Assembly (NCBI GenBank): GCA_037447655.1
Contig: JBBHKE010001462.1
Coordinates: 188,001-252,000, forward strand
Direction of reading: 5' to 3'
DNA from: Zygnema cylindricum
Taxonomy: Eukaryota > Streptophyta > Zygnematophyceae > Zygnematales > Zygnemataceae
DNA: 64,000 nt
Below, in pieces: positions 1 to 12,731 of the stretch. Numbering within the stretch: position 1 is the first letter of the stretch; each line of letters starts with the position of its first letter. A program made the position numbers and the translations under genes. The notes under the pieces are model-generated. The model ran no database searches and was not told the origin of the DNA. It saw nothing but the letters and a program-made list of their open reading frames with translations.

Positions 1-722
1 ACATATTATAACTTGTTACACACTATATTCACAGTATTTGGTAAAGCAATTGCCATATGTACCTAGACGCAACATTTTGTTTTTGCTAGCTCTTTCATTC
101 ATATTATTGCACCCAATTTTTGTGCACATTTTCAATCATTTCGTGAGGTTGTTTCTCTACTTATTCTTGTTGAAGTACATTTCTAGATGTGTAAATAGTC
201 AGCCGTACATTTCTAGATGTACCAACCTAACATGGTTAATAGACCCTTCAGCACGAGGTCGGAGATGGGTATTAAAAATCACCTTAAGTATGTCAAAAAC
301 AGGATTAAAAAAGGACCCTTGAAGCCCAAACATGATTCTATATATTTAAGACTTACGTATTGTTGTCTTTTGTTCTCTCATCCTATTCTCTTCTTCCGCT
401 CCTCCTATAACATTCGAAAAGGTATACATAATCTCATATTTCAGTTTTCGAATCGACTAGGGCCTCTAAGTAAGCCATAAACCATAATGCAAAAAACAAA
501 AAAAAAACGAATGTCAACCGATCAAACTACAAAAAGAATACTAGGTTTGTGTTTATGAAAATTAAAAAGTAACACCACAATGGCATTGTGGATTACGTAC
601 TTTCTACAATGTGTCATAAAATAGTTGTTGTGAGGAATTCAAGGAAGGTGAGGTAGGAAAAAAACACAAAAAAGGCCCATTGTAGAGCAATTGCAAGAAG
701 AAAATTGGATTCCAAAGTCATA

Positions 723-946
723 CTGCGTATCGTTACTATTAGCGTCAATGTTTTTTTCGCCACTTCAATCAACTTTTGTTCGTCCACGTGTCCTATTTCA
801 GTTTGGCGACCGGCCGTCGGATAAATTCGATCCTTACCTTTCCATCAGAACCGTCGGATGTATTCTCCGACAAGTGTGTACGGAGAAAAAACGATTTAAG
901 TAGCGAAAAAAACATCAACACTAATAACGACAAACGACACACGATG
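723..946. mobile_element. MITE-like element, TA-flanked
   Basis: The termini are inverted copies of a CACCGTGAATCGTTATTAGTG-like end, diverged here. Internal blocks read TTTTTTTCGCCACTT on the left and its complement (AGTAGCGAAAAAAAC) on the right. A TA dinucleotide sits at both edges (721-722 and 947-948), as expected for a Tc1/mariner-type target duplication. About 224 bp with no coding capacity, so a non-autonomous relative of the copies at 2121, 40533 and 45634. Confidence 0.6.
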
Positions 947-1625
947 TACCTTTTACAGTTTGAATAGTTCGTTTCTGGTTTCTATTAGGTAGGAACTTAA
1001 TAAACAATCCGAATCGTATTTAAAAAAAATCAATGACATTGCAAGAAAAGGTACGAAATAATGAAATAATACGGTTTCTTGCCACTATTTGAATAAATTT
1101 GTTTCTCGTCTCCGTACATTTACATGGCGGGAGATTGAAGAAAATGGCCTATTATATTAAAAATTTAAAATACGATTGAGAGAAAAAATACAATTCATTC
1201 GAAAATAAACATAATTATAGAAGTTACCGTTCTAACTTTAAAAAATGTTTTATTTTTCGATTCCAATTTTAAAATGCGTTATTAGAGAAAAAAAATTTAT
1301 TAGCGTGAAGTTTACATTACTATTATTGACTCTTTTTTTCTAGGGTTTGAATGACGTGGCTATTTTAAAACCGTTTAAACAATACTTTTATTCTAGAGAT
1401 ATTTAGATTTATAATTAGTATTATTAAGACTATTTTGTGGTCAAAGGCCAAAAACAACAACAAAAAAAAAACACAAAAAAATACAGACCCGATTAAGTGT
1501 TTTTTAGGCTAAGAACGATTCACGGTGTATCCATTCTTGGTAGTATTCTTCGCCGTACAAAGTACGGATTTTGTACTTTTAAAAACAGAGACTGAATGTT
1601 GCTATGCGAAGAGAGCGTACACAAG

Positions 1626-1703
1626 AGGGGGGAGGCGGAGGGGAGAGGGGGGGGGGGGGGGAGGGGAGGGGGAAAGGGAGGGGAGGAGGGGGGGGGGGGA
1701 GAG
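1626..1703. repeat. G/A-rich low-complexity run
   Basis: Almost pure G with interspersed A on the plus strand. No gene or motif is seen. Confidence 0.8.
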
Positions 1704-1785
1704 ATCTGTACACTGCCAGAGACATCCACACTAATTCGGGTGATTTTTTTTTTGCGCCAAAATTATAAAGCCTATGAAGGCTGTG

Positions 1786-1905
1786 TTAATTACACTATTT
1801 TAATATCACTATTTTAACAACACTTTTTTAAGAACACTATTTCAATAACACTGTTTTGATAACACTATTTTCATAACACTATTTTAGTAACACTATTTCA
1901 CTGAG
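1786..1905. repeat. Short tandem repeat, ~17 bp unit
   Basis: About seven imperfect units of the form TAACACTATTTTAA (15-18 bp each) follow one another. There is no coding potential. Likely a neutral minisatellite. Confidence 0.75.
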
Positions 1906-2120
1906 TGGCCCATATTCACGTCGCAAAACATAATATAGAGTATTTGATTCTTATGAAAGCGCTAACCCTAAAACCACTATAAAATCATTTTTTTTTCTAA
2001 CCCTCCAATAATACATTATCACATGATAGATGTACCTTCCTACCTTGTCGGTGTACCTTCTTGGTCACTGCTGTTTTGTCACTAATGAAGAAGGGAAAAA
2101 GTGGCTTTGCAATAGCTATA

Positions 2121-2321
2121 CTGCTAGTTATTAGTGATTAATTTTTTTCGCCACTTAAAACATTTTTTCTTCGTCGGATTGTCAATCCGACGGTTGTTAT
2201 TGGAAGATAAGATTCTCACCTCCCTTTTGGCGGGCTCCGATTGACAATCCGACAAGTGTGCACAAAGAAAAGATGTTTTAAGTGGCGAAAAAAACTTTAA
2301 CACTAATAACGATTGGCGGTG
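2121..2321. mobile_element. MITE-like element, TA-flanked
   Basis: About 201 bp. The right end is well preserved (ACTAATAACGATTGGCGGTG followed by TA) and the left end is diverged (CTGCTAGTTATTAGTG preceded by TA). Subterminal inverted blocks (TTTTTTTCGCCACTT, and TTGTCAATCCGAC with its complement) match the other copies in the window. It lies about 0.5 kb downstream of the minus-strand CABIN1-like gene. Confidence 0.65.
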
Positions 2322-2795
2322 TACACATATGGGATTATTACCGTCACCGGGCACTTACCACAATAATTCGAGAAAAGTATAATTCGTAAACTTTTGTGTA
2401 TGGTTACTGTGATTACCGGCAGTAACGCCATTAATGGCGTGATTTGTAATTACCCCATTAGACCCATGAAATCGCATGTTAATGCAACAATGTAAGCATA
2501 TTTCCTGAACATATGATGCATACCTTTATCCTTTACAACATCCAAACTCAGTATAGAAACTCCACACAAAATAGTGCGCAAATTTCTAATAACAACCAAA
2601 GACATTTCCATGTGGAAGTACCGAGGTGTAGCTAAGTACCACTTTACCGACAAATGTGATTTTGAAATTTATACCCAATACAATTTAAGTAAAATATAAT
2701 TTGTCAAAAGTAAAGTGTAACAAAATTGAACGACATCGGAGGTGTTATATAAGAGATTAAATGACTCAAATAACTTTTCCCAAAAAAGACAAAAC

Positions 2796-5700
2796 CTAGT
2801 CCAAGACTATTACATCTGCCATTGTCTTCCTCACGGCTTCAGATACTGAGCTCTGGATATCTACATTTGCTCCTTCCTCTCTCTCCGTTTCAGTTTCCGT
2901 TCCTGTTTCCGTTCTTGTTTCCGTTCCTTGTTCCTTTCTCTCTCTCTCGGGTGACATTTGCAGCACAAATTTTTGTCCACTACCTGGCAAATCGTTTTTC
3001 ATCCTCTCCTCCCTATTTAATCCTGTCATTTCATTTCCTAATGTACTTATTCTGGGTTCAATTCGCCCACTCATTTGTACACTCCCTCGACTTGTTGTAT
3101 CCACACCATTAGCTGTTTCTCCCACTTCTTTCGAAGGTCGTCTCCTTGGAAGTTTTGCCTTAACCATTCCTTCCTTGAGTGAAGGTCCTCGACAAGCGCT
3201 TAACTGAGCTCCAACCATTAAAAGTCTCTCAGTTCTTGCTATTCTGGCCGCTTTCTTTCCTGAAATTTTAACGGTTTTACTAACGCCATCATGTTCACCT
3301 AATTTTTTCTCGCTCGATAAGCCCGTCCCAGTATTTTCGTCTCCATCCTCTCTCTCTTGGACAAGAACTGGTTCTTTCGCAGGTAAAGCGTCAATTTCTT
3401 TATTACCTTTGTTTTCCTTTGGACCAACCAAAGAAGACTCAGGTTTATTTGAGGGAGGGTGACTTTCTGATTCAATAGTTTGTTCTAAAGCTTGAGGAGT
3501 CCGAGCCGGTACTCGTATGATTGACCCATCATCCCATTCGAAACCTGTATATTTCTTCTTCACGTTCCTCTTTTTTGGGACAGTCTCAACATCCTCAGTT
3601 TTTTGCTTCCTCACTGACGCTTTTCCTGAGGCTGTCGCTGGAGATTGGGAAAAACTGGAAAGCGGCTTAAACTTCTTTGGTTTCGAAAACCGAGGAGGAG
3701 CTTGAGAAGAACATGGGAGAGCTAGTAGCCACGGCATATCTGTTGGGGTGTCATCATCAAAGGCCGTTTCCCTTTCTTTATCAATTTCTACATTTTTCAT
3801 TTCATCTAGATTCTCATCCTCGAACTCGCCTTGCCTATCCATAGGTTCAACACTATTTACAGCAAGAGAGCTGGTTCTCTCCTCGCCAATTTTCACATTC
3901 TTTCCAGTTTTTTTTCTTTTAACTTCCTTTGGTTTGTGTTCTTTGTCTTCCCATACTCTCTTTCCTTGTTTAGGCCTTACAGCTCTCGCCTTTCTTGGTA
4001 CCTTGTCCCCCATAGGCACTTCTACAGCTAGTTCTAAGCCATTCATTTCCGTTTCGGATGCCATTTCAACTCCTCCCTCTAGTGACTTCTCCCGTGAAAT
4101 TGACGCCATTAGATGTCCTTTTGAGACTTGTTTTGAGAGTTTTAATCCATGGCTGACAGAAGTATTTGGAGGTCTTCCTCTTCCAGTTTTCTGCACCGTC
4201 AATTTCCACCATGTGAACGATCATAAGACAGTTAAGTTAATTCATATCCAGTTAAATTGAAACAGGCCATCGGTTCAAGAACCTGTCCCAATTGAAAATA
4301 CTCGTAAATACCAAAATGTTGGAGCCTGACAGCAATCTCTGACTCACTTGAGTGCGAGTTTTCGACAGGACATATGTCTCACAAAAAGAGTGTCAACGTT
4401 TGCATTACCTATAAGCGTTTGAAAAAATGAGCTAATACTTCATTTTTTCACAGAATTTAAAATATCCGATTCTCTTCCCTAAAAGTTTGTGCATCACATT
4501 AATTCTTCCAATTTAACTGAATTAGAATTCACAAGACCATGCTCATACTGAAAATTTCATATAGACCTAATGTTCAACATTTGTCTTACTCACTCCTTTT
4601 ACAAAAATCAGGATAACATTTATAGTTTCAGTTCATTTCATCTCAAGCGCACTATTCCTGCTTTTTGCATTTCTTACATCCTCCAACAATGAATGTGGTC
4701 CATAGTCTTGACCACATTTCCTCTTTTTTTTTAAATTTCTTGCGTACCAAATTTCACTCACTACTGAAAGAAGTGTTCTTGCAAAAATACACATTAAAGC
4801 AGAAATTATTGACCACAAAAAACGAGGGCATACCTTTGACTGTTCATCTTGTATCTTCTTCAATTCCGCTTGCAAGGGCTCTCTTCCATGGACAAGTCTA
4901 AATGCGGAAAAGAGAATCTTTTGAGCATCGAAATTTTCTTCTCTGACAATTTTCCCACCTCCAACTGCCTCATTCCCAAGGACTTCGTCAGATTTTTCAC
5001 ACGGCAACCTATCAACTTCAATTTGCCCATCCATAATCCTCAACAATTCTCGTCTAGAAATTTCTTTCGCTCCAGGAATGAAGATTCTCGGCTCAGATAA
5101 GTTTATTTCCTGCTCTCCATATCCACTCCTACGATAGTGGAAACTCTCTCCATATAACACTTCAGACGATTTTAAAAGAATCAGAGCTCTTTCAGAATGT
5201 TCCGACAATGCTCTTCCTAATAATAAACCAATAGGAACTGATCCAGTAATCTTGTCTGTTTCCTCAATAGTAGTCACCATTGTATAATCAGAAATAGTGT
5301 GTACATCTATCGGTAACTCCATCTGTCTGATTCCAGAAGACAAGTGGTGCAAAATGCCTTCATTATCAGATTGGTTTTTCGAATCTGTCTTCTCCAATTC
5401 AGGTCCCACAGAATTAATAGCTCCGTTTTTAGGAACTTCAGTGTTAATCTCAGAATCTCTGGCGACAGAAAGACCTGAAACATTGGACTTATTTTGCACA
5501 AATGCGGTACTTAGAAGAGCCCCAGTTGAAGTTTGACTCAATTTAAGTCCTACTAGAGATGGTTCAGTAGCAGAATTCTCTACAGAAAAATTTCGACCGG
5601 GTATCGTTGTGCCTTTTGATTCGTCTTTTCGTTTCTGAGAAAGTGAAGGGGAGGTTGATGAGGGACATGGAAGGATTGCAGTGTTCTCAGAAGATTCATT

Positions 5701-7765
5701 GTCACAATTGGAAGGAGGTAGTTGGTTTGGTTGAGAATTGATCAAAAGTGGAAAAGGAACATTATCAACCATAAGTCTATCGCCAGACCGAGAAGTTCCT
5801 TCTTTTCCTCCTTCCAATTTTTTTTTAGTTTCAGTTGGATCACCAACAGAAGTTCTCGTGTCCGTTGTGGTTAACGGACCTGACAAACTGCCATTATGTA
5901 CATTGGCATTATTCGGTGTTATGTCAGAAATTGCATTCATTAGTGTGTGACTCCACCCGGCAAAAACTGTTTGACTGAGAGCACTCATATAACGCCCCCC
6001 TTGTTTTGTAAGACGGGGAATTTTCCTGCGAGTCCCAGTTGCCGCTGCCTCCAAAGCGGGCAAATTTTTGGTTTTAACAAGAAATTCAAGATAATGTAGG
6101 ATATAGCTGCAAAGAAAAGACCAAACAGACAAAGAAAAAAAAAACAACAAAATATAACCAATATCAGCAGTAAAACGACTCCACACAGCTGTAAGAATTT
6201 GAATAGGAGCAGAAATTGAACGAATGCATATACGTCAACTTTAAACCAACCAGATCCACACCAACTCATGGTTTTCATTAGACAATTTTCTTGATTTAAC
6301 CCAAAGTATTAATAGATAGACTTTGTTCAAAAATAAAACAGAAGAGAACTAATCGACAAAAACAAGCAAGCATTCTTCCTGTTCAAAAAATGTGCATAGA
6401 AGCTTAACCTTCAACAAACAAGGAAAAAAATGCTTCTCTTACAAGAGTCCAAACCGTAACAAGAATATTAAGAAAATTCAGTTCTGTATGAGTGAGGTTG
6501 CAAGGACCTGAAGTACAATGATTAACCACTTTAACATGTCCCTGTTGCTTACACATTCACTAACCTTCATAAAGTTATGACTGTACTTACCTCTGAAAAG
6601 ACTCGGGAGAAACCTCAGTTTTTCCCAAAACCTCAGCTTCCTCTAAACCCCTTTTCATCGTCTCATTCCACGTTCCAATATGTTCCACTACTAAATCAAA
6701 AATCGCCTTCATAATGTCAATATTTGTCTTTACAACTCCTTGATGATCCATAGTCACATGAATATCTCCGTTTTCAGTAAACACTTGTTTTTCGACTGTT
6801 AAGTCCCTAGATATCACTTGTACATCCAGTTCACTTAATACCTTGGATGGTATTTCCATATTTATTGCCAAGTTCCAAACATATCTGCCTAAAGCAAGCA
6901 GAGCTATGTCACCAAGGCATCGTGAAAACTGCAAAAGCGACAAAAAAATATACATTTAGCGTGAGCAAGAAATACAAACATCTGTTCTCTTTGATTAAAA
7001 CAAAAAAAAAACTACAGAAGATACAACAAAGGAAAATGCAGAACATACTGCAGATTCTACTGCAGAACTAACCTAAACATTGTCAAATAGTATTATCCAA
7101 GTTTTGCAATATGGCATTAGAGAGCAAAGAACTGCAGATTGGGACTTTTGAAAAGAACCTCACACAGTGAAGGCTTGTTGCAATTATTCTGCAATATGAT
7201 TTTAAGTGGAATTTTGTCCTCATAACTCTCTATCATCAACTGAGCATGGCTTCATCAAACATTCAAACAACAATTGCAATGCACTATGGTTCAATGGGGT
7301 AATCACCTGCAAACCGCAAAAGCCACTTACTTCGTAAAAGGGAAAATTTCATACAATTGCTTGTTAGACTTATAATGGAAACATACATGATTTGATACAA
7401 AATATCTTAAGAACGAACGAGAAAGACACAAGATTGAACTCATATGAAGCTTTGCTTCGGAACACAAGTAATCGCCAATGGCATAAGCAAAACAACAATA
7501 AGAGAACCAAGAGAAGATAAATCAGTGACTTAGCTGGTGGAAATTGCATCGGGCATCGGGAAATACCTTTCGATCGTTATGGATGACGGCATATGCTCTC
7601 TCTAAAGTCGTAAAGTCTCCTGTTTTCTCACATAAATAAAGGTAGAATAGCAGATATTTCCGCAAACTGCCCACGAACTTGCGTGAGATTTCACGCATTC
7701 CAATTTCATACACTCTTTTTTGACTTGTACCAGTCACCTGACGACTGGCAAGCTCAATTTTACGC
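2796..7765 (-). CDS. CABIN1/HIR3-like histone chaperone subunit, C-terminal part
   Basis: Four minus-strand exons join with consistent phases: 7765-7567, 6928-6591, 6106-4834 and 4190-2796 (stop at 2798-2796). All have GT-AG borders. The encoded ~1,070 residues contain the CABIN1/HIR3 signatures KYLLFYLYLCEKTGDFTTLE, then DRKFSRCLGDIALLALGRY across an exon join, a helical segment ending GWSHTLMNAIS, and FSAFRLVHGREPLQ. I recognise these from plant calcineurin-binding-protein-1-like (cabin1) proteins, whose relatives are subunits of the HIR complex for replication-independent H3.3 deposition in the nucleus. The last exon starts with an AT-hook-like KTGRGRPPN and is lysine-rich and disordered. 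Family members are about 2,000 residues with N-terminal TPRs; that half is missing here, cut at the gap just upstream. Exon 3 can also read through its donor to a stop at 4633, giving an alternative tail with a hydrophobic stretch. Confidence 0.78.
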
Positions 7766-7990
7766 CTGAAACAATCACATTGACAAGAAGAATAACTATT
7801 TATTAATGTCTGCCTCTTTTCAGTGTTCCCAAAACATTTGATAAGGGACAAACTTTGGAAATTTTAGTCCACTTGTATCTGTTTTAGATTGATATACCAT
7901 CTTTCAATGGAGCGTCATAAAAATTACAGCAATATCCACCAAAGACTATGGTTATAAATTGAGGTCCTGGAGGGAGGGAGGGAGGGAGGG

Positions 7991-8000
7991 NNNNNNNNNN
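7991..8000. other. Assembly gap (10 N)
   Basis: Ten N follow a GGGAGGGAGGGAGG run. Left of the gap is the CABIN1-like intron or upstream region. Right of it a copia element starts in mid reverse transcriptase. The true distance is unknown, and the missing 5' exons of the CABIN1-like gene could lie in or beyond it. Confidence 0.98.
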
Positions 8001-8901
8001 TCCTAACGTTAGACTGTACCTTTTTGCCACCTCTTAAAGCCAATACGAATTTTTATTGGTCGAGACCGGCCTTCCAAATCTCTCTACTTATCTCAAGAAA
8101 AATACATAACCGAAATTCTCCACCGTTTTTCCATGTCAGATTGCAATCCTATCTCCACTCCTTTAGACCCCAATGTAAAACTCATTAAAAACTCTGGTGG
8201 GCCTGTCCACGGAGCTACTCATGATTTATATCGATCCATTGTGGGCAGCCTGATGTATGCTATGACAGGCACTCGCCCGGATATAGCTGTAGCTGTAGGA
8301 CAGCTCAGCCAATTTGTCTCTAACCCCACAGATGACCATCTCCTTGCTGCAAAGAGGGTTCTCCGGTACCTCCAGGGTACTAAATCCCTCAAGCTCACCT
8401 TCTCTGGCTCCTCCTCCCCCGATCTGGTTGGCTTCTGCGATGCTGATTGGGGGGGCGATTTGGACTCCCGCCGCTCCACCACCGGTGTTTGCTTCGGCCT
8501 TAATGGCGCGCTCGTCTCTTGGGCGTCCAAAAAGCAACCCACAGTTGCCCTATCCTCCACCGAAGCGGAATACATGGCCGCAACTCATGCCACCAAAGAG
8601 GCTCTATGGCTTCACGGTCTTCTCGCCAACCTCCACTCTCCTCGCCCATCTGCCACTATCATTTTCTGCGACTCGCAGGGCGCCCTTGCCCTCATGGGTA
8701 ACCCAGTGCATCACCGACGAACGAAGCATATTGATATTTAGTATCACTTCACACGTGATGCTATTGCCGCTGGCCAGGTCACCTTCACTTACTGTTCCAC
8801 CGCCCGGCAGCTGGCCGATTTCCTCACCAAGGCTCTTCCTCGGCCTCAGTTTGAACAACATCGACAATCCTCCGGTCTTCGCTTCTAACAAAGTGGGGGG
8901 G
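8001..8901 (+). mobile_element. Copia element A, 3' part (RT end and RNase H)
   Basis: Reading starts in the end of reverse transcriptase (LSQEKYITEILHRFSMSDC) and continues through the copia RT-RNase H linker (GSLMYAMTGTRPDIA) to RNase H (CDADWGGDLDSRRSTTGVC, then ALSSTEAEYMAATHATKEA). RNase H is broken by a TAG at 8739-8741 where the family has Gln after HIDI, then continues in frame (QLADFLTKALPRPQFEQ) to a stop near 8886. A polypurine tract (AAAGTGGGGGGG) precedes the LTR at 8902. The 5' part is lost at the gap. It encoded reverse transcription functions and is now defective. Confidence 0.88.
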
Positions 8902-9290
8902 TGTTGGACTTAGTACTTTGCTAGAAGCTCACCTTTTTTTATTTTTAGCCTTAGGCCTCTGCTAGAAGCTTGTCTTATTTTTGTTATTTCTGGATTTATT
9001 TAATAACGAAAACTAGCATTCCAGTTTTCATTATTTAGTTAGCCTTCTTATTCTAGTTCACGTTATTTAGTCAGTCTGTCCTTTCTGTTCTTTTTGTTTA
9101 CTTTAAAGCGTTCAGCTTAGCACCTAGTGACAGATCAGATCCTAAGTTGTCCGCCGCATAGATATCTTCCTGCCCTTTCGGCATTATGTGTCAGATGACC
9201 TTTCAGGTCATCTACGGTTTCTAGACCTTGAGAAGTCACTTCGTGACATTCTCTTCTCTACTTAACGATCTCAAACTGTTGTACCTTTCA
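8902..9290 (+). repeat. LTR between copia A and copia B
   Basis: It starts TGTTGGACTTAG directly after a polypurine tract. The 3' edge is uncertain because no clear primer site follows; the end is put near TACCTTTCA. It contains no coding sequence. It is the 3' LTR of element A and apparently the 5' LTR of element B, so the two may be tandem copies with one shared LTR. Confidence 0.55.
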
Positions 9291-12138
9291 ACCTTTTTTA
9301 ATCAAAAGCTATTTTGTTTTTTGCCCTCTTTTGTCCTTTCCATTTTTCTTTTCCTTCCTACTTTATCTGCTGCCATGTCATCTGCTGCAATAGGTTATGG
9401 GCATTTCAATGCTAATACTGTTGCTAAATTTAACGGCTCGGATTTCTATGGTTAGAAATATCAAATTGAGCATCTTTTTCGCCGCGAGAAACTCTGCTCC
9501 ATCATTAACGGTAGTGAGGCTGAGCCCTCCAATGCTACTGTCAAACCTGGCTTCTCAGGAATGAGGAGGCGCACTCTCGTTTGGTTTTAGCTCTTGAATC
9601 TACCCAACTTGACCTCATACGCGGCGCTCACTCAGTTCATGACGCCTGGATATTGCTGTCCAATGCGTACGAAGTCAAATCCTGGTCTAACAAACTCCTC
9701 TTTCGCCGGCAGTTGAACACTTGTCAGAAAGTTCACACCGAATCTATTCAACAGTACGTCCACAATGTAAAATCTATTGTCGGCCAACTCAAGAGTATCG
9801 GTGCTTCAATTTCGGAGGAAGATATCATTTCCGCGATCCTAGGAGGCTTACCTTCCTCCTATTCTGCATTTATTTCCTCTATTGACAACTCTTCCACAGT
9901 TGTCACTATTTCGTCACTTACCAGCGCTCTGGTTCACGAGGAAACTAAGCAAAATCTTTCCCCGGTTCTCGGTGTAGCTCTGCAACCATCCCTCCGTCCA
10001 ACCGTCCACCTAAGATTTCCTCTTGTCGTTATTGTCGTGAGAACACCCACGTCATTGACGACTGCCCTGCTCTCCGACGGAAACTTGAACGACAAGGAGG
10101 TTTTGACCGTACAGGAGGGCGTGGACGCAACAATGGACGTGGTCCTTACCATGGTCACGCCTCCACGGCCGAAGCTATTTTTCGTGGTCAAGAATATTTC
10201 GCGCCAACCAATCCTTTCGTCCATTCTCCAGGCTACGGCAACAATAATATTGGCGACGTTCCACAAATGCCCCAAGCTGTCCAATCGTACCATCATTACT
10301 CATACGGTCAATCAATGCATCCTCCAAATCCAGCTATCCCAATACCTTCGCTAGCTGTCCATTATCCTCCAACTCCACCGGATTATGGATTTGCTCTTAC
10401 AACATCACTTTGGTCTCCACTTCATCTGTCCATATTTCAACTATGTCGTCAGATTCATGGATCGTTGACTCCGGCGCTTAACATCACCTCTCTTCACGCT
10501 CCGATTGGTTCATATCCATATCGCCACTTTGTCCTCCTATGACGATCTTGCTCGGCAACAATGCTGCCTTAACTGCCACTCACTTCGGACAAATTTCCAC
10601 TGTCGGTTTCACCACCGCCACGTCAGCAATAACTCTCTCTCATGTACTATTCGTCCTCGGTCTCAAAAAGAATTTATTCTCTGTTGGCGCTGCACTTCAT
10701 CAAGGCGCCACAGCTGTCTTTTCTACGACAATTCTTACCTTCCTTTCCCCACAAAAATCTTAGGTTGGACTCGGCATAAAATCCGGATCCATCTACATCT
10801 TATCTAACTTTCAAACCGTTGGATTTGCCAATATGGCTACATCGTCATCTCCCCACACCTTTGGGAAATGGCATCTTCGATACGGACATTTGTCCTTCTC
10901 TAGCCTCCAAATATTGAGCAAGGGCCTTGTCACTGGCCTTGACTCATTTCCAAACAATGTCGAAGGAAAATTAACTCGTCCTTCATTTCCATCTAGTACA
11001 TCCAAATCTAACGGCCCCTCTCTCATTAATTCACTCTGACCTTTGTGGACCGATGTCACACTGGCGCACTCTACTTTGTTATATTCATAGACGATGCAAC
11101 TCGGTTTTGCCACCTGTTTCTCCTCCGTCGAAAATCAGACACATTTCAAATATTTCAACAGTACAAGTCATTGGTTGAAAACTCCCTTGAGTGCCGCATC
11201 AAATGTCTCCGAACTGATAACGGCGGGGAATACTTCTCCACATAAGTTTTTAATTTTCTCACTTCTCACAAAATCATTCACCAATCAACGGTTCCCAACA
11301 CCCTTCAGCAAAATGGAGTTTCAGAGAGGTGTAACCGTACCGTTATCAACATGGCACGTTCCATGTTGCACTTCGCCAAACTGCCCACAATCTTTTAGGT
11401 AGAATCTGTCACGACTGCGAATTATCTACGCAACCTTTGTCCCACCTCCACCCTTCCAAGTGTGACGCCTTATGAAGCCTGGACAAGCATCAAACCAGAC
11501 GTCTCTCACCTCCGAATATTCGGCTGCAACGCTTGGGTTAAAAACCTTACGCCGGCCAAGAAATGGCAGAGTCGGGCGACATCCAGCGTTCTAGTCGGAT
11601 ACTCGACAGAATCCGAAGCCTATCGAATTTGGCTCTCAGAAGAACGTCGGGTCATCTTAAGTCGTGATATCATCTTCAATGAAACTCCACTCCTCCTCAA
11701 ACTCACTACTTCCTCTACCACCTCTTCCCCTATTCTACCACCCATCAACTTCCAGACCAACATTTCACCCTCACCTCTCTCAGTCATCTCTGTTACTTCT
11801 TCCCCTATCCCCTCATCATCCGTCCACTCTCTATCTATATCTCCTTTACCCTAAATCAGATCCACATCTAACAATCTCTTATCGTCCACTCCCCTGCCAA
11901 TCCACCGTACAAACTCTGACCCTTACTCTCTCTCCCCCATAAATCCCGTTGCTTCCCTGTATGTCATTCCTCTAGCCTCTCCTGCGGCCCCTTCTACTGA
12001 CGCTCCCCTTGTCAACAGCTTCGCCAAATCCATGGCACTCCCCTTCCCAACAGCTTCGCCAAATCCATGGCACTGCCAACATTGCCAACGTTGCGGACAT
12101 TCCTATCCCTCAATCATCTTCTGCCGCCATGTCCTGTC
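9291..12138 (+). mobile_element. Copia element B, decayed gag-integrase remnant
   Basis: Gag starts near 9373 (MSSAAIGYGHFNANTVAKF) and is cut by TAG at 9453, where TGG (Trp) is expected. The UBN2-type gag body continues from 9581 after a frameshift (LDLIRGAHSVHDAWILLSNA). The integrase zinc-binding region (WHLRYGHLSFSSL, near 10868) and catalytic core (FIDDATR near 11082, LRTDNGGEYFST near 11210, then QQNGVSERCNRT in another frame) follow with several stops and shifts. The coding trace stops near 11854 before any reverse transcriptase, and the element is cut by the LTR at 12139. Non-functional. Confidence 0.8.
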
Positions 12139-12731
12139 TGTTGAGATTCCGAAGAAGTGGCCATAGGATCGTCCAATTACAAGACAGGAAGCTAAGGAAA
12201 ACAATTCTCTATATGAGAAAGCAAAGCTTAATTACTGAACAAGAAAGAAGATAGATTAATTCCACGACAAAATAAGCACTTAGTGCAAAACTAGCAGCAG
12301 GGAGAAATTGGAGAGAATCATTCGATTGATGATTGATTTTCAATGTAAGCATGAGTACATTTTATATGTGTAGGTGACGTAAGTCCTACGCTACTTTTGT
12401 ATCACGCAAAGGAGTACAATCTTAACTTGTGACCTACGTAACCTTAATCAACGGTCGTAATTGACTACGTGACATTTACTCAAAATCTGCGACAACTTGA
12501 CTTGCCGTACGGTACAAGTAAGCGACTAAGTTTCACCCAAAACTTGACGTCTACGCTAATGTACCGTGACGTCTACCAAATCATACTTCACGTCTAATCA
12601 ACCGTACAAGACTTCGGTTGATTATTTTTCACGTCACATTGACTTCTCTCTCATGTAACTTCTCTCTCACGTAACTTTGACTAAGTTTGACAATTTGGTC
12701 CTCACCAAGAAATGCACACAGAATTCTAACA
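12139..12731 (-). repeat. LTR (3') of copia D
   Basis: On the plus strand it runs TGTTGAGATTCC to AATTCTAACA, and a C/T-rich block (CCCCCTCTCTG) follows, which is the polypurine tract read on the minus strand. It is 593 bp and matches the LTR at 16060-16629 along its length but with heavy divergence (roughly a fifth of positions by eye). It contains repeated short TGACGT/ACGTGA-like motifs. Confidence 0.85.

Larger units (their letters stand above)
1..2795. other. Intergenic, AT-rich; no gene seen
   Basis: No coding region is convincing on either strand. The stretch holds two short inverted-repeat elements (723-946 and 2121-2321), a G/A-rich run near 1626-1703 and a short-period tandem repeat at 1786-1905. 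Open frames over the G/A run encode only Gly/Arg/Glu or Pro/Ser strings and follow from composition. Confidence 0.6.

Noticed and set aside
2822-4260. Plus-strand frames opposite the CABIN1-like exon (96, 62, 170 and 66 codons)
   Set aside because: Phe/Ser/Leu-rich shadows of a Lys/Glu-rich minus-strand exon.
8219-8913. Frames on both strands overlapping RNase H of copia A
   Set aside because: Antisense or off-frame shadows of the RNase H domain.
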